64,000 nt of DNA from Rhizobium sp. P40RR-XXII (GTDB lineage: Bacteria; Pseudomonadota; Alphaproteobacteria; Rhizobiales; Rhizobiaceae): contig NZ_JABAII010000017.1 in NCBI RefSeq assembly GCF_012641405.1, positions 83,276 to 147,275 of the forward strand, given 5' to 3'. Made by a program: the position numbers and the translations under genes. The notes beneath the pieces are model-generated. The model worked only from the letters and a program-made list of their open reading frames with translations. It had not been told where the DNA came from and ran no database searches. Below are positions 9,935 to 18,441 of the stretch, in pieces; within the stretch, counting starts at the first letter, position 1; every line of letters starts with the position of its first letter.

Positions 9935-11776
9935 ATGCCCCTTTATCTCGTCAGCGAAAACATCGACAAAACGCGCGGCCACCGTCAAGCGGAGGCCGGG
10001 AAACTGGTCCAGCTCATGCGCGGCATCTACGTCGATGCCGACGATGATATAGATCAGACGGTACGCGCCCATGCGGTGCGCATTGCCAAATACCTCTATC
10101 CGAATGCCTACCTATCGGCCGCCAGCGCCGTGCTGCTCGGCCCTATGCGTGATGGCCGCCTGTTTCTGACCGGCCGCCGCGCGCAGCGGCAACGCATCAG
10201 AGCGCTCGAAATCATTCAGAACAAAGCGCCAGACCACCCTTCCATCGCGCAGGCGGCGGTCGGCGACGACATGGGCGAGTTCCGCGTGGACGTGTCTTCG
10301 CTGCGCCAGCGTTTTCTCGAAGCCTTCCGCATCCGTAGTGAACATGCGGCCTCATTCGATGAAGACATGAAAGAGGCTATCGCTGCACGACTGATCGAAG
10401 AATACGGAAGTCCGGAGAGCGCCGCCGATGCCGTGTTTAAGCTTGCCCGCGACAATGACTGGCTTGACGAAGGGAGTGCGGCTGAGCGTTTCCTAAAACG
10501 GAAGCCAACGGCCGGTGTCGCCGTTACCAACCAGGCTGCACTCGACCTGATCGTGGCATGGCACGGCGCCCCGATCGGCAACTTGGTGCATGATGGCTTC
10601 GAATGGCGATGGAAGGCATCCGATCCGGACGGCCCGCCGCTTGTGCGCCAGACCACACCCGGCAGATTGCCGCCCTTCATTGAATCGCTGTTGCCGGAAG
10701 GCTGGTTGAACCGGGTGCTGAACAGCCCGGACGAGCGGGCGGAACTACGCACCGGCAAGCGCTATATGTCGAACATCACGATTGTGGAGCGGGCGGGCGA
10801 ACTGGCGACCCTCCCGGCCGATATTCTGCTGACAAGGCTGGACAGCTTCACAGCAGATCATCTGTTTACAGGGACCTATGCCGGTCCCGGCCGCGGCGAT
10901 ATTCATGATACGTTCGAACAGAACCTGGCAAAAATCTTCGCGACGGGCGCAACGCCGCGCCTGTCAGGCGTTCAAATCAAGGCGCCGATGTTTCTCGACG
11001 CCGACGGCACGCTTATGCCCAGTTCGAACAAGCCGTTCACGCATATTCTCAAGCCCGCCGGAACGTCGGGATTTGAGGCGCTGCCCGCGATCGAGTGGCA
11101 GTCCATGGAACTTGGCCGGGCGGCCGGGTTCATCGTGCCCGCCATTGCGCTTGTCGCTATGCCGGACGGCATGCCGCATGCGCTCGCAGTTGAGCGGTTC
11201 GATATCCGCACAAGCCTTGACGATACGCGCCGTCTGGCGCTTGAGGACATGGCGTCGGTTCTCGGCGTGCGGGCGGAAGACAAATACACAGGCACCATGG
11301 AGCGGATCGCGGCAGCCCTGCGTCCACTCTCCACCGACGCCGATACCGATTTGCTGCTGGTCTTGCGTCGGGCCTTGTTCGCGTGGCTGATCGCGGACGG
11401 CGACATGCATCTGAAGAATATGGCGGTCCTGAAAATCGCCGAGCCAGGCAGAATGGATTTTAGCTCCGTCCGAATGGCGCCGCTCTACGACGCGGTGGCA
11501 ACGCGGGTGTTTCCGAACCTGCAGAATGACCATATGGCGCTTAAGATCAGCGGCAAGGACGAACGGCTGAAAAGAGCGGATTTCCGGCGTTTCGCAGCGA
11601 CGGCGAGTATTCCGGCGGCGGCGGCGGACACGGCCATGGATGAACTGGCGGCGGCGCTTGCGCGCGGCGTGGATGATCTTGCTCTGCCGGACCCGCTAAC
11701 AAACGGTTCAGTCGGCGCTGAACGGGCGGCGCAGATGCGGGAAATTGTCCGCGAGCGTCTGGCCACTTTTGAGTAG
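9935..11776 (+). CDS. HipA-family serine/threonine kinase toxin with N-terminal AbiEi-like domain
   Basis: A 613-residue protein. Residues about 1-200 look like the AbiEi/type IV antitoxin winged-helix group (LMRGIYVDADDD, then AYLSAASAVLLGP, then RRAQRQRIRALEII). Residues about 205-613 are HipA-like. The kinase landmarks are all present: LSGVQIKAP glycine-loop region near 344, HILKPAG with the ATP-contacting Lys near 373, VERFDI, the catalytic loop DGDMHLKN near 488 and the metal-binding Asp in PLYDAVAT near 516. HipA toxins phosphorylate a tRNA synthetase or translation factor and are normally controlled by a separate HipB. No hipB gene is adjacent, so the fused N-terminal domain may act as the built-in DNA-binding antitoxin or repressor. 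Two palindromic sites lie directly upstream. The target is unknown. Confidence 0.88.
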   Translation: MPLYLVSENIDKTRGHRQAEAGKLVQLMRGIYVDADDDIDQTVRAHAVRIAKYLYPNAYLSAASAVLLGPMRDGRLFLTGRRAQRQRIRALEIIQNKAPDHPSIAQAAVGDDMGEFRVDVSSLRQRFLEAFRIRSEHAASFDEDMKEAIAARLIEEYGSPESAADAVFKLARDNDWLDEGSAAERFLKRKPTAGVAVTNQAALDLIVAWHGAPIGNLVHDGFEWRWKASDPDGPPLVRQTTPGRLPPFIESLLPEGWLNRVLNSPDERAELRTGKRYMSNITIVERAGELATLPADILLTRLDSFTADHLFTGTYAGPGRGDIHDTFEQNLAKIFATGATPRLSGVQIKAPMFLDADGTLMPSSNKPFTHILKPAGTSGFEALPAIEWQSMELGRAAGFIVPAIALVAMPDGMPHALAVERFDIRTSLDDTRRLALEDMASVLGVRAEDKYTGTMERIAAALRPLSTDADTDLLLVLRRALFAWLIADGDMHLKNMAVLKIAEPGRMDFSSVRMAPLYDAVATRVFPNLQNDHMALKISGKDERLKRADFRRFAATASIPAAAADTAMDELAAALARGVDDLALPDPLTNGSVGAERAAQMREIVRERLATFE

Positions 11777-12204
11777 CAACAGAAGAAGATGTCTCGGGCA
11801 GCCTACGAAAATGAGACTCGGTTACGGCGGAGCGCATTTTCTGCCGACGACACATCACGGCAAGACCGATTCTGACCCCATATCGTCTCCGCAGTCATCC
11901 AGCAACACTCACGCGGCGATCGAAACCGATGCGGGCTTGCGCTCCACTAGTCCTCAAATGGCCAAAGGGATGAAACACCGATGCTATCCGCCGGCCGAGA
12001 AAATCAGCTTATAGTCTGCGATCTACGCGGAGCAAATCAGGCTTGGTCTGTGAGGCGCCGCTTGCAAGCTCGGTCATATCGGCTGCTCGCACCGCATGAC
12101 CGCGTTGAAAGCACTCGATGGGGCTGCGAGCTGACGTTGACTCCGATCGGCTAAAGAGCAGTGAAACTTCGAACACCGCCAATTTCAATGCTCGTCAGCT
12201 GAGT
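11777..12204. other. Gene-free interval between convergent genes
   Basis: This stretch separates the hipA-like gene from the convergent LysR gene. The open frames here show no recognisable domain and no convincing ribosome binding site. I see no clear repeat or terminator. Confidence 0.5.
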
Positions 12205-13146
12205 TCAGGCTTGTTGGAAGCGCACATCCCAGGGCGTCGGGTTCGGAAAGATCTCCACCAGAAAGCCGACAAACGCCTTGACGTTTGGATTGCCGCGGCG
12301 GCTTTCAGGCCAATATGCACTGATATTGCTGCGGTCGACGGAAAACTGTTTCAGGACGGGTACGAGCGTGCCGTTTTCCAAAAAAGGCGCCGTAATGTAC
12401 GTCGGAGAGATACCGATGCCGCCACCGGCGGCAACCACGGACGCCACAGCATCGCTGTTGTCGAGGATAGTGACGGCATTCGGAATGATCTCGATTATTT
12501 TGTCACCGATCTTGAAGGGCCAACGCAGTGTTTGACCGCTGCTTTGATAGCGGAAGTTGACGCAGTCGTGATCAATGAGGTCCTCGGGCTTCTGCGGTAT
12601 GCCGCGAGCAGTCAAATATGCGGGTGAAGCGAACGCACACACCCTGTTCGGCGCCAACTTCTTGGCCACCAGCCTGGAGTCAGCCGGCTCTCCGACCCGG
12701 ATGGCGATATCAATCCCTTCTTCGACCAGATCGGTGAACCGGTCTCCAAGACGAAGGTCGACGATCACCTTGGGATATCGTTTCCTAAACGCAGGCAACG
12801 CGGGCGCGATCAGATGGACTCCAATCGGAAGCGGTGCCGTGACCTTCATGAAGCCCGAAGGTTCGGCGCGCGCAGCAACAGCAGCCTGCTCGATGTCCTC
12901 GGCCTCCCGCAACAGGCGCAATGCCCGCTCATGGAGATCCCGCCCCTCCGGTGTTAGCGTCAAGGATCGGGTCGTTCGCGTGAACAAGCTTATGCCAAAT
13001 TGCTGCTCGAGCCTCTGGACGCTCTTGCTTACTGCCGACGGCGAAACTGCCAATGATCGCGCCGCTGCAGCATAGCTGCCAAGCGAAGCCGCCCGCGCAA
13101 AAGCAATGACACCGGTTAATCTGTCGAATCCAATTCGTTCCGCCAT
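12205..13146 (-). CDS. LysR-family transcriptional regulator
   Basis: A 313-residue protein of normal LysR length. The N-terminal winged helix-turn-helix is clear (FARAASLGSYAAAARSL, then SPSAVSKSVQRLEQ, then LFTRTTRSLTLT). The substrate-binding fold follows from about residue 90 (GFMKVTAPLPIG to the C-terminus, including VVAAGGGIGI). This subtype is common beside SDR or alkene-reductase genes in rhizobia. It is divergent from the SDR gene at 13245 with only about 100 bp between the starts, so it most likely controls that SDR and the following OYE gene, probably in response to an electrophile or other small inducer. The inducer is not deducible. Confidence 0.93.
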   Translation of the reverse strand: MAERIGFDRLTGVIAFARAASLGSYAAAARSLAVSPSAVSKSVQRLEQQFGISLFTRTTRSLTLTPEGRDLHERALRLLREAEDIEQAAVAARAEPSGFMKVTAPLPIGVHLIAPALPAFRKRYPKVIVDLRLGDRFTDLVEEGIDIAIRVGEPADSRLVAKKLAPNRVCAFASPAYLTARGIPQKPEDLIDHDCVNFRYQSSGQTLRWPFKIGDKIIEIIPNAVTILDNSDAVASVVAAGGGIGISPTYITAPFLENGTLVPVLKQFSVDRSNISAYWPESRRGNPNVKAFVGFLVEIFPNPTPWDVRFQQA

Positions 13147-13244
13147 GGAACGAGTAAAGCGAGTTCAAGCCTGATTATCAAGATCGATTACGCGGTCTAC
13201 GTTCTCTCCATCGCGCCAAGGATGGCGCCAAAATGGAGATCGAG

Positions 13245-13991
13245 ATGTCTGATACAACTAACTTCAACCCCTCAAATGCCCTCAAAGGCAAGCGCGTCCT
13301 CATCGTCGGCGGCACGTCAGGCATTGGCCTTGCGGCGGCCATCGAAGCAAAAGGCGCAGGCGCGCGCGTAATAGTCCTTGGTTCGGACCAGGAGCGCTCC
13401 CGGACCGTTGCAACGGAGCATGGCTTCGAAGGCTGGCGCGCAGCCGATGTCACCAGCCCTGAAGCAATCCAAAAAGCGCTTTCCGATATCGGTCACGTCG
13501 ATCACCTCGTGCTTCTTGCCGGGACGTTCGTCGCCGGCAAGGTGCTGGAAGCCGATGTGACTTATCTGCGTCGGGCCTTCGAAGAGCGCATCTGGGCGGC
13601 CATCCATATTCTGCGAACGCTTGGCGACAACCTGTCTGCGGATGCTTCGATCACCTTCATCTCTGGCGCGCTGGCTGACCGGCCCAATGCCTACGGCACA
13701 GCTGTTCTCGCGGCCGCTTCTGCTGCGATGGAGGCCTTTGCCCGCGGGCTTGCGGTGGAACTCGCGCCACGTCGCGTCAATACGCTGTCGCCGGGCCCGA
13801 TCGATACGCCGATCCTGTCCAAGACGCTGGGGGATGGCCGGGCAGCCTACCTTGAAGCCCTCGCTCAGAAGCTTCCTCTGCACCGGGTCGGCACTGCCGA
13901 GGAAGCAGGTGCTGCCGTCGTCTTCCTGATGGCCAACGGCTGGATGAATGGCGCCGTCCTCAACATCGACGGCGGCTCGCGTCTCGTCTGA
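13245..13991 (+). CDS. SDR-family oxidoreductase lacking the usual YxxxK motif
   Basis: The ATG at 13245 is preferred over the one at 13233 because GGAG (13235-13238) sits six bases ahead of it. About 248 residues. The Rossmann dinucleotide site is VGGTSGIGLAA. The strand-4 region reads LLAGTF instead of NNAG. Where classical SDRs have Tyr-x-x-x-Lys this protein reads NAYGTAVLAAASAAME, so the catalytic Lys is absent; this is typical of a divergent SDR subgroup. The C-terminus has SPGPIDTP and NIDGGSRL, normal SDR landmarks. It is followed 26 bp later by an old yellow enzyme, so the two probably form an operon under the divergent LysR. Substrate unknown. Confidence 0.88.
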   Translation: MSDTTNFNPSNALKGKRVLIVGGTSGIGLAAAIEAKGAGARVIVLGSDQERSRTVATEHGFEGWRAADVTSPEAIQKALSDIGHVDHLVLLAGTFVAGKVLEADVTYLRRAFEERIWAAIHILRTLGDNLSADASITFISGALADRPNAYGTAVLAAASAAMEAFARGLAVELAPRRVNTLSPGPIDTPILSKTLGDGRAAYLEALAQKLPLHRVGTAEEAGAAVVFLMANGWMNGAVLNIDGGSRLV

Positions 13992-14017
13992 CATTGCAGA
14001 ATTGAAGGATCATATCC

Positions 14018-15094
14018 ATGCCGAGTCTTTTTGACCCTATTCAGCTCGGCGCCATCAAGGCGCCGAACCGTGTCCTGATGGCGCCCATGACACGGGCTCG
14101 TGGTACAAGGGACCACTTGCCAACGGCCATCATGGCCGATTACTACGCCCAACGGGCTTCCGCCGGTCTCATCATCAGCGAGGCGATCGGCATCAACCAA
14201 CTCGGCCTTGGCTGGCCATACGCGACGGGCATATGGTCACGCGATCAGATCACCGGATGGCGAAACGTTACCGAAGCCGTTCACGAGCGTGGCGGACGGA
14301 TCATAGCGCAGCTCTGGCAAATGGGGCGCGTCGTTCATTCGGACTTCCTAGGTGGTCGCCAACCGGTGTCGGCATCCGCCACCGTCGCGCCCAATCATGC
14401 CCACACCTATGAGGGCAAGAAACCTTATGAACGCGCACGGCCGCTATCGATCGACGAGATCGCTGAGGTGGTGGAAAATTTCCGGGGGGCCGCTCTCAAT
14501 GCGATAGACGCTGGCTTCGATGGGATTCAGCTTCACGCCTCGAACGGTTATCTCATCGACCAGTTCTTGCGAGACAGCGCTAACTTTCGGGACGATCGCT
14601 ATGGCGGAGCGATTGAGAACCGCGTCCGGTTTTTGAAGGAAACGGCCCAGACTGTCGCTGATGCGATCGGCGCTGATCGGGTCGGTGTCCGTCTTTCCCC
14701 GAATGGCGAAACCCAAGGGGTGCGTGACAGCGACCCGCTCCCGCTGTTCACGAAGGCTCTCGAAGCACTATCCGCAATAGGCGTCGCTCATGTCGAATTG
14801 CGGGAGCCACCGGTCAATGGGACATTCGGCGTGGGAGAGATCGATCCCCTGGCGCGGCATTTGCGGCCGGCATTTAAGGGGCCGTTGATCCTGAACTCGG
14901 ATTTCGACGCCATGCGTGCCCAAACAGAGCTTGACGCCGGTATAGGTGACGCCGTCGCGTTTGGCCGGCCGTTTATTGCCAACCCGGATTTTCCGAGACG
15001 CGTGGCTGAAGGTCTGCCATTGGCACAGGACGACGCTCAAAAATGGTTTACACAAGGAACGGAAGGCTATCTTGACTATAACAATCGGGGCTAG
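14018..15094 (+). CDS. Old yellow enzyme family alkene reductase (NADH:flavin oxidoreductase)
   Basis: A 358-residue TIM-barrel flavoprotein of the NemA/OYE type. It starts with LFDPIQLGAIKAPNRVLMAPMTR, the usual N-terminal strand and FMN region. The substrate-binding His and Asn are in LHASNGYLIDQFL, followed by the family signature NFRDDRYGGAIENR. The FMN phosphate region is near AFGRPFIANPD. Such enzymes reduce activated C=C bonds of enones, nitro compounds or nitrate esters with NAD(P)H in the cytoplasm. It follows the SDR gene closely; ribosome binding bases GAAGGA lie just before the ATG. The pair probably serves detoxification of reactive carbonyl or enone compounds. Confidence 0.94.
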   Translation: MPSLFDPIQLGAIKAPNRVLMAPMTRARGTRDHLPTAIMADYYAQRASAGLIISEAIGINQLGLGWPYATGIWSRDQITGWRNVTEAVHERGGRIIAQLWQMGRVVHSDFLGGRQPVSASATVAPNHAHTYEGKKPYERARPLSIDEIAEVVENFRGAALNAIDAGFDGIQLHASNGYLIDQFLRDSANFRDDRYGGAIENRVRFLKETAQTVADAIGADRVGVRLSPNGETQGVRDSDPLPLFTKALEALSAIGVAHVELREPPVNGTFGVGEIDPLARHLRPAFKGPLILNSDFDAMRAQTELDAGIGDAVAFGRPFIANPDFPRRVAEGLPLAQDDAQKWFTQGTEGYLDYNNRG

Positions 15095-15262
15095 CGCGAT
15101 TTCAGCGGCAGCGGTGGGCACGCTAGGGATTGAACGGAGAAGATTCTAAGATTGCGAGCTAGCTCGTGCGCACACCTTCGATGCGGTAAAACAATGTGTC
15201 TCCAGTCCGTTCATCTAGTGTTTGTCAAAGTCCCCAGCGTGCATTGAGGCGGAGAATTGACC

Positions 15263-15838
15263 ATGGGTTTGTCAGCGCAAGCAGATCTATTCGGCAAAGC
15301 GGAGCCGGACCTACCCACCGGTTTCCGATACCAACCTCGCGTGGTCCCTGAATCGGTCCAGTCGGACCTCCTGCGTGAACTACCGCAACTGTCGCTGAAG
15401 CCGTTTGACTTCCACGGTTTCGAAGGCAAGCGGAGGGTGATCTCTTATGGTTGGAAATACGACTTCGACACCCAGCAGGTGAGGCGGACCGAAGACATCC
15501 CGCCGTTTCTCCTGCCGGTGCGAACCATTGCCGCAGCCTTTGCCGGCATTGCCCCGGATCAACTGCAACAGGCTCTCATCACCGAATATGCAGCCGGTGC
15601 GCCTATCGGGTGGCACCGAGACAAAAACGTCTTCGGGCGGGTTGTCGGGGTTTCTCTTTTGTCAGCTTGCACATTCAGGCTTCGGCGCCGTGCCGGCGAC
15701 AAATGGGAACGCATCTCGGTCATTGCCGAACCCGGCTCTGCCTACGTGCTCTCGGGACCTGCGCGCAGCGAATGGGAGCATTCCATCCCCCCTGTCGATC
15801 AGCTTCGTTATTCGATCACCTTCCGAGAAATCGCCTGA
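15263..15838 (+). CDS. AlkB-like 2-oxoglutarate/Fe(II)-dependent dioxygenase
   Basis: The ATG at 15263 lies eight bases after GGCGGAG and is preferred to the TTG at 15257. About 191 residues. The iron-binding His and Asp appear in IGWHRDKNVFG. The second His is in SEWEHSIPPV, and the 2-oxoglutarate-binding Arg is in LRYSITFRE. AlkB proteins repair 1-methyladenine and 3-methylcytosine by oxidative demethylation. This short form matches the AlkB-like proteins common in Rhizobiaceae. It stands 168 bp after the OYE gene on the same strand. No Ada-type regulator is nearby. Confidence 0.9.
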   Translation: MGLSAQADLFGKAEPDLPTGFRYQPRVVPESVQSDLLRELPQLSLKPFDFHGFEGKRRVISYGWKYDFDTQQVRRTEDIPPFLLPVRTIAAAFAGIAPDQLQQALITEYAAGAPIGWHRDKNVFGRVVGVSLLSACTFRLRRRAGDKWERISVIAEPGSAYVLSGPARSEWEHSIPPVDQLRYSITFREIA

Positions 15839-15877
15839 TCGAGAGGTGCCAGATGGCCCCCAGTACCAGCGCCGCCG

Positions 15878-16120
15878 CTAATGATGGGCCTGTTCTGAAT
15901 TGCGTTTCCGGGTTGCCGCAGCCTTCTTCGCCGACGCCGAGCGATCGGCGGCAGATCGTGATGCAGCGGCCTTTTCACTCTTCTTCCGCCGCCGTCGTCT
16001 TTGTTGACGGTCGCCCAGGCGCGACGTTCGGCCTCTTTCTCCGAAACGCCGCGGTCCTATAGCTTTCGGCGATATGGTCTGCCTTACGTTCCTGCTTTTC
16101 TTGTTTTCGACCAGATCCAC
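15878..16120 (-). pseudogene. Frameshifted plasmid-stabilisation-like small protein
   Basis: Read on the minus strand, pieces of one conserved small basic protein appear in three successive frames. These are KQERKADHIAESY, then EKEAERRAWATVNKDDGGG, then KKSEKAAASRSAADRSASAK to a stop. The intact family reads KQxRKAxHIxxxYxxRGVxxKEAExRAWATVNKxxGGGKKS. At least two frameshifts therefore separate the parts, and no start codon fits the N-terminal frame. The longest single open frame (80 residues) covers only the Lys/Ala/Ser-rich tail. Sequencing error is the alternative explanation. The family is often labelled plasmid stabilisation protein, but its function is not established. Confidence 0.65.
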
Positions 16121-16174
16121 TGGGATGGTCGAGATACGGAGCTTAGTCAGGGGAAAGCGCGCGGATGTCGTATG

Positions 16175-16276
16175 TGAGGTGGAGAGTAGGTGGCGAGCGC
16201 GGTGCCGCCCACGGCGGTCCGTTTCTCACCACCCCTCGCAGAACCGGACATGCACCTTTTGTTATGCGTCCGGCTC
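16175..16276 (-). mobile_element. Group II intron 3' remnant (domains V and VI), no reverse transcriptase
   Basis: On the minus strand, 16276-16241 folds exactly like group II intron domain V. The lower stem is GAGCCGGAC against GTCCGGTTC, with the catalytic AGC triad, a two-base AU bulge and an upper hairpin. Right after it comes a domain VI-like hairpin, GGTGGTGAG (16233-16225) against CTCGCCACC (16197-16189). A typical intron end (CTACTCTCC) follows near 16180. No reverse transcriptase/maturase reading frame is found in the 400 bp upstream on that strand. It is either a degraded, ORF-less copy or a 3' fragment. The 5' boundary is unclear; related structured sequence may extend to about 16610. 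Confidence 0.6.
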
Positions 16277-16679
16277 GCCAGAAGACATGGCGAACGTTGG
16301 CGTTCCCATCCACGCCAGACGAAACCGACAGACAGGAGTCCATGCGAGCATATATGGCTCGACGGATCCATGACGCCATAGTCGCACCGCAGGGCGGCGA
16401 CTGCTGCGTTGTCGACCTTTTGCGATTTCGTTCGCGTTGGCGTTTGGGCGAACCCACGCAGTCCGAGAGGAAGCAATCTCGCGTGCCGCCATGATGTCGG
16501 TCCTCAGACAGTCCAGAACCGGATTTCTGAGCCGGATTCTACACGGCGGGAGAGGCCAACCCAACCGGGCTAGGACTAAGGTCTGACGGCACAGGGGCAC
16601 GAAGTCCTAACCGGGAACTCTAGCGTCATCCGACGGTTAATTCTCCAGCGGATCCAACCGCAGAAAAGGAGGAAAAAAC

Positions 16680-17075
16680 ATGAATATCAAAGTAGTAGGC
16701 ATTGCCGCGGGTATCCTGCTGGCATCGACAGCGGCCTTTGCCCAATCCTCAACGGTCAACGGCGCGGCCGGTGGTGCAGTCACCGGGGCCATCGTCGGCG
16801 GCCCAGCTGGCGCAGCTGTCGGTGGTGTTGCCGGCGCAGTCATCGGCACCGCGATTGATCCGCCGCCGCAAAAGGTTGTGACCTATGTTCAGGAGGCTCC
16901 CGCCCCGACCAAACGGGTCGTGGTGAAGGAAAAGGTGGTTGTCGGGCAGCCCCTGCCGGAAACCGTCGTCGTAACTCCGGTTCCCGACGATCCGAAATAT
17001 GCATATGCAATCGTCAATGACCAGCGTGTCATCGTCGAGCCTTCCTCGCGGAAGGTCATTCAGGTCATCCATTAA
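16680..17075 (+). CDS. Exported glycine-zipper DUF1236-type small protein
   Basis: A 131-residue protein with a strong Shine-Dalgarno (AGGAGG a few bases before the ATG). Residues 1-22 form a signal peptide ending AAFAQ. A glycine-zipper segment follows (AAGGAVTGAIVGGPAGAAVG, about residues 29-48), then a Val/Pro-rich region. The C-terminal module has YAYAIVNDQRVIVEPSSRKVIQVI, typical of DUF1236 proteins of Rhizobiales. It is probably a periplasmic or envelope protein. Function is unknown. A second DUF1236-like gene follows. Confidence 0.85.
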   Translation: MNIKVVGIAAGILLASTAAFAQSSTVNGAAGGAVTGAIVGGPAGAAVGGVAGAVIGTAIDPPPQKVVTYVQEAPAPTKRVVVKEKVVVGQPLPETVVVTPVPDDPKYAYAIVNDQRVIVEPSSRKVIQVIH

Positions 17076-17081
17076 CCGACC

Positions 17082-17097
17082 GGCGGCGGCAGCCGCC
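17082..17097 (+). terminator. Short GC hairpin after the first DUF1236 gene
   Basis: GGCGGC, loop GGCA, GCCGCC, followed by CTCTTTCC. It begins seven bases after the stop codon. It may be a weak intrinsic terminator or an mRNA-stabilising hairpin. Confidence 0.45.
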
Positions 17098-17175
17098 CTC
17101 TTTCCAACATAAGGGCACGCGTGTGCCGCATGGGAATGCGGGCGGCAAGCTGTGCCCAAACCTCCGAGATCGATC

Positions 17176-18045
17176 ATGAAAAGCAACCATCTCACAATAC
17201 TTCTGGCAACGCTGTCGCTGAGCATTTCGCCGCTCGCGACACTGTCGGCCATGGCCCAGCAGGATACGAAAAGTAGTGGCCAGGCCCAATCTGGTTCCCA
17301 AAGCACGGACACTGGGTCGCAGACCGGCTCCGGTAAGACCGGCGCAGACTGCACCTCCGACGCTTCGGGATCCTGCCCACAGGGTAAGGGGCAGTCATCG
17401 CAGCAAAAGGCCGGTAAGAGCTCTGACACACAAAAGAGCACCGAGCAGCCGCCGACCGACAGCTCGACCAGCGGGACTGCATCGGGCAAGTCATCGACAG
17501 AAACCAAATCCGGCTCGCAAGACGCCGGAGGCGATACCATCAATAAACAGAAGCCCGCTGCCAAATCCGGCATGACGGATAGCAGCGGGGCCGCCACCAC
17601 AGGCACGAAGAGCGGCACGCAAAACACCAAGCGTGCTGAAGGCACAAGCGGCGGCGCCAGCACGCAGAGCGGCGATGCAAACAAGCAATCGACCGATCAG
17701 AACGCGACGACGACAAATAAGAGTTCGTCCGAGACCAACGTCAATAACAACACGACGACCAACAACCAGACGAACACCAAGACCAACGTCAACATTTCCG
17801 TCGAACAGCAGACCGAAATTCGGACGGCGGTGAAGGACGTTCATGTTGCGCCTGTGAAGGAGGTCGATTTCACGGTCTCCGTCGGGGTGAAAATCCCGAA
17901 GAAGATCCGGCTTGAGACATTGCCGCCACGCATCGTGAAGATCGTTCCGCAATATGAAGGTTATCGCTTCTTCATCCTTGCAGATGGCCGCATCGTCATC
18001 GTCGATGCCGAAGCTCTAACAATTGTCTTTATCATCGACGCTTAA
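17176..18045 (+). CDS. Exported low-complexity protein with C-terminal DUF1236
   Basis: The ATG at 17176 is chosen because it begins directly with a signal peptide (MKSNHLTILLATLSL to SAMAQQ); the upstream GTG at 17152 adds only eight unrelated residues. About 289 residues. Residues about 30-200 are Ser, Thr, Gln, Lys and Asn rich and likely disordered. The last 85 residues are the DUF1236 module (KIPKKIRLETLPPRIVKIVP, then FFILADGRIVIVD). It is likely exported to the periplasm or envelope. Function unknown. It follows the other DUF1236 gene in the same orientation. Confidence 0.85.
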   Translation: MKSNHLTILLATLSLSISPLATLSAMAQQDTKSSGQAQSGSQSTDTGSQTGSGKTGADCTSDASGSCPQGKGQSSQQKAGKSSDTQKSTEQPPTDSSTSGTASGKSSTETKSGSQDAGGDTINKQKPAAKSGMTDSSGAATTGTKSGTQNTKRAEGTSGGASTQSGDANKQSTDQNATTTNKSSSETNVNNNTTTNNQTNTKTNVNISVEQQTEIRTAVKDVHVAPVKEVDFTVSVGVKIPKKIRLETLPPRIVKIVPQYEGYRFFILADGRIVIVDAEALTIVFIIDA

Positions 18046-18055
18046 AACCAGTGTC

Positions 18056-18080
18056 CCGGCGGTGCCATACGCACCGCCGG
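18056..18080 (+). terminator. Perfect 10-bp hairpin between two small genes
   Basis: CCGGCGGTGC, loop CATAC, GCACCGCCGG, then TCCCCC. It is 10 bases after the DUF1236 stop and 17 bases before the next start. With no T-run it is more likely an intercistronic attenuator or mRNA-stability element than a full terminator. Confidence 0.55.
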
Positions 18081-18097
18081 TCCCCCAGGAGCAATCA

Positions 18098-18250
18098 ATG
18101 ACATTCCACGAAAACAAGCCGTCTGGTACAGCCTTTCCCATCATCGCCATCCTGATTGCCATGGTCGCTATTGTCGGCGCGCTCGTGCTGTCATCAAGTC
18201 ATCAGGCGCCGGCTCGGGTGTGGGTTCCGGTTCAATCGGCAGGGCCGTGA
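18098..18250 (+). CDS. Small single-pass membrane protein
   Basis: A 50-residue protein starting at ATG 18098, with AGGAG seven bases upstream. Residues about 12-33 (FPIIAILIAMVAIVGALVL) form one transmembrane segment, followed by a short polar tail. The longer open frame from 18023 only adds out-of-context residues overlapping the previous gene. Small proteins of this type are frequent in rhizobia; I do not recognise a function. Confidence 0.6.
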   Translation: MTFHENKPSGTAFPIIAILIAMVAIVGALVLSSSHQAPARVWVPVQSAGP

Positions 18251-18441
18251 TTTGCATGATTTCGGCACCGGCTACTCGTCGATGGCCTGCTCCGATCTTC
18301 CTCTTGACAAGCGCAAGATTGCCCAATCCGAATCTCATTCGAGCACTGCAATCGCTTTCGTCCGGCTGACGCTTTCGGCTACCGCTCGCCAAAGAGTTGA
18401 TAGCTGACAGAAATGCCCATCCTCATTAACCGGATCAATTG

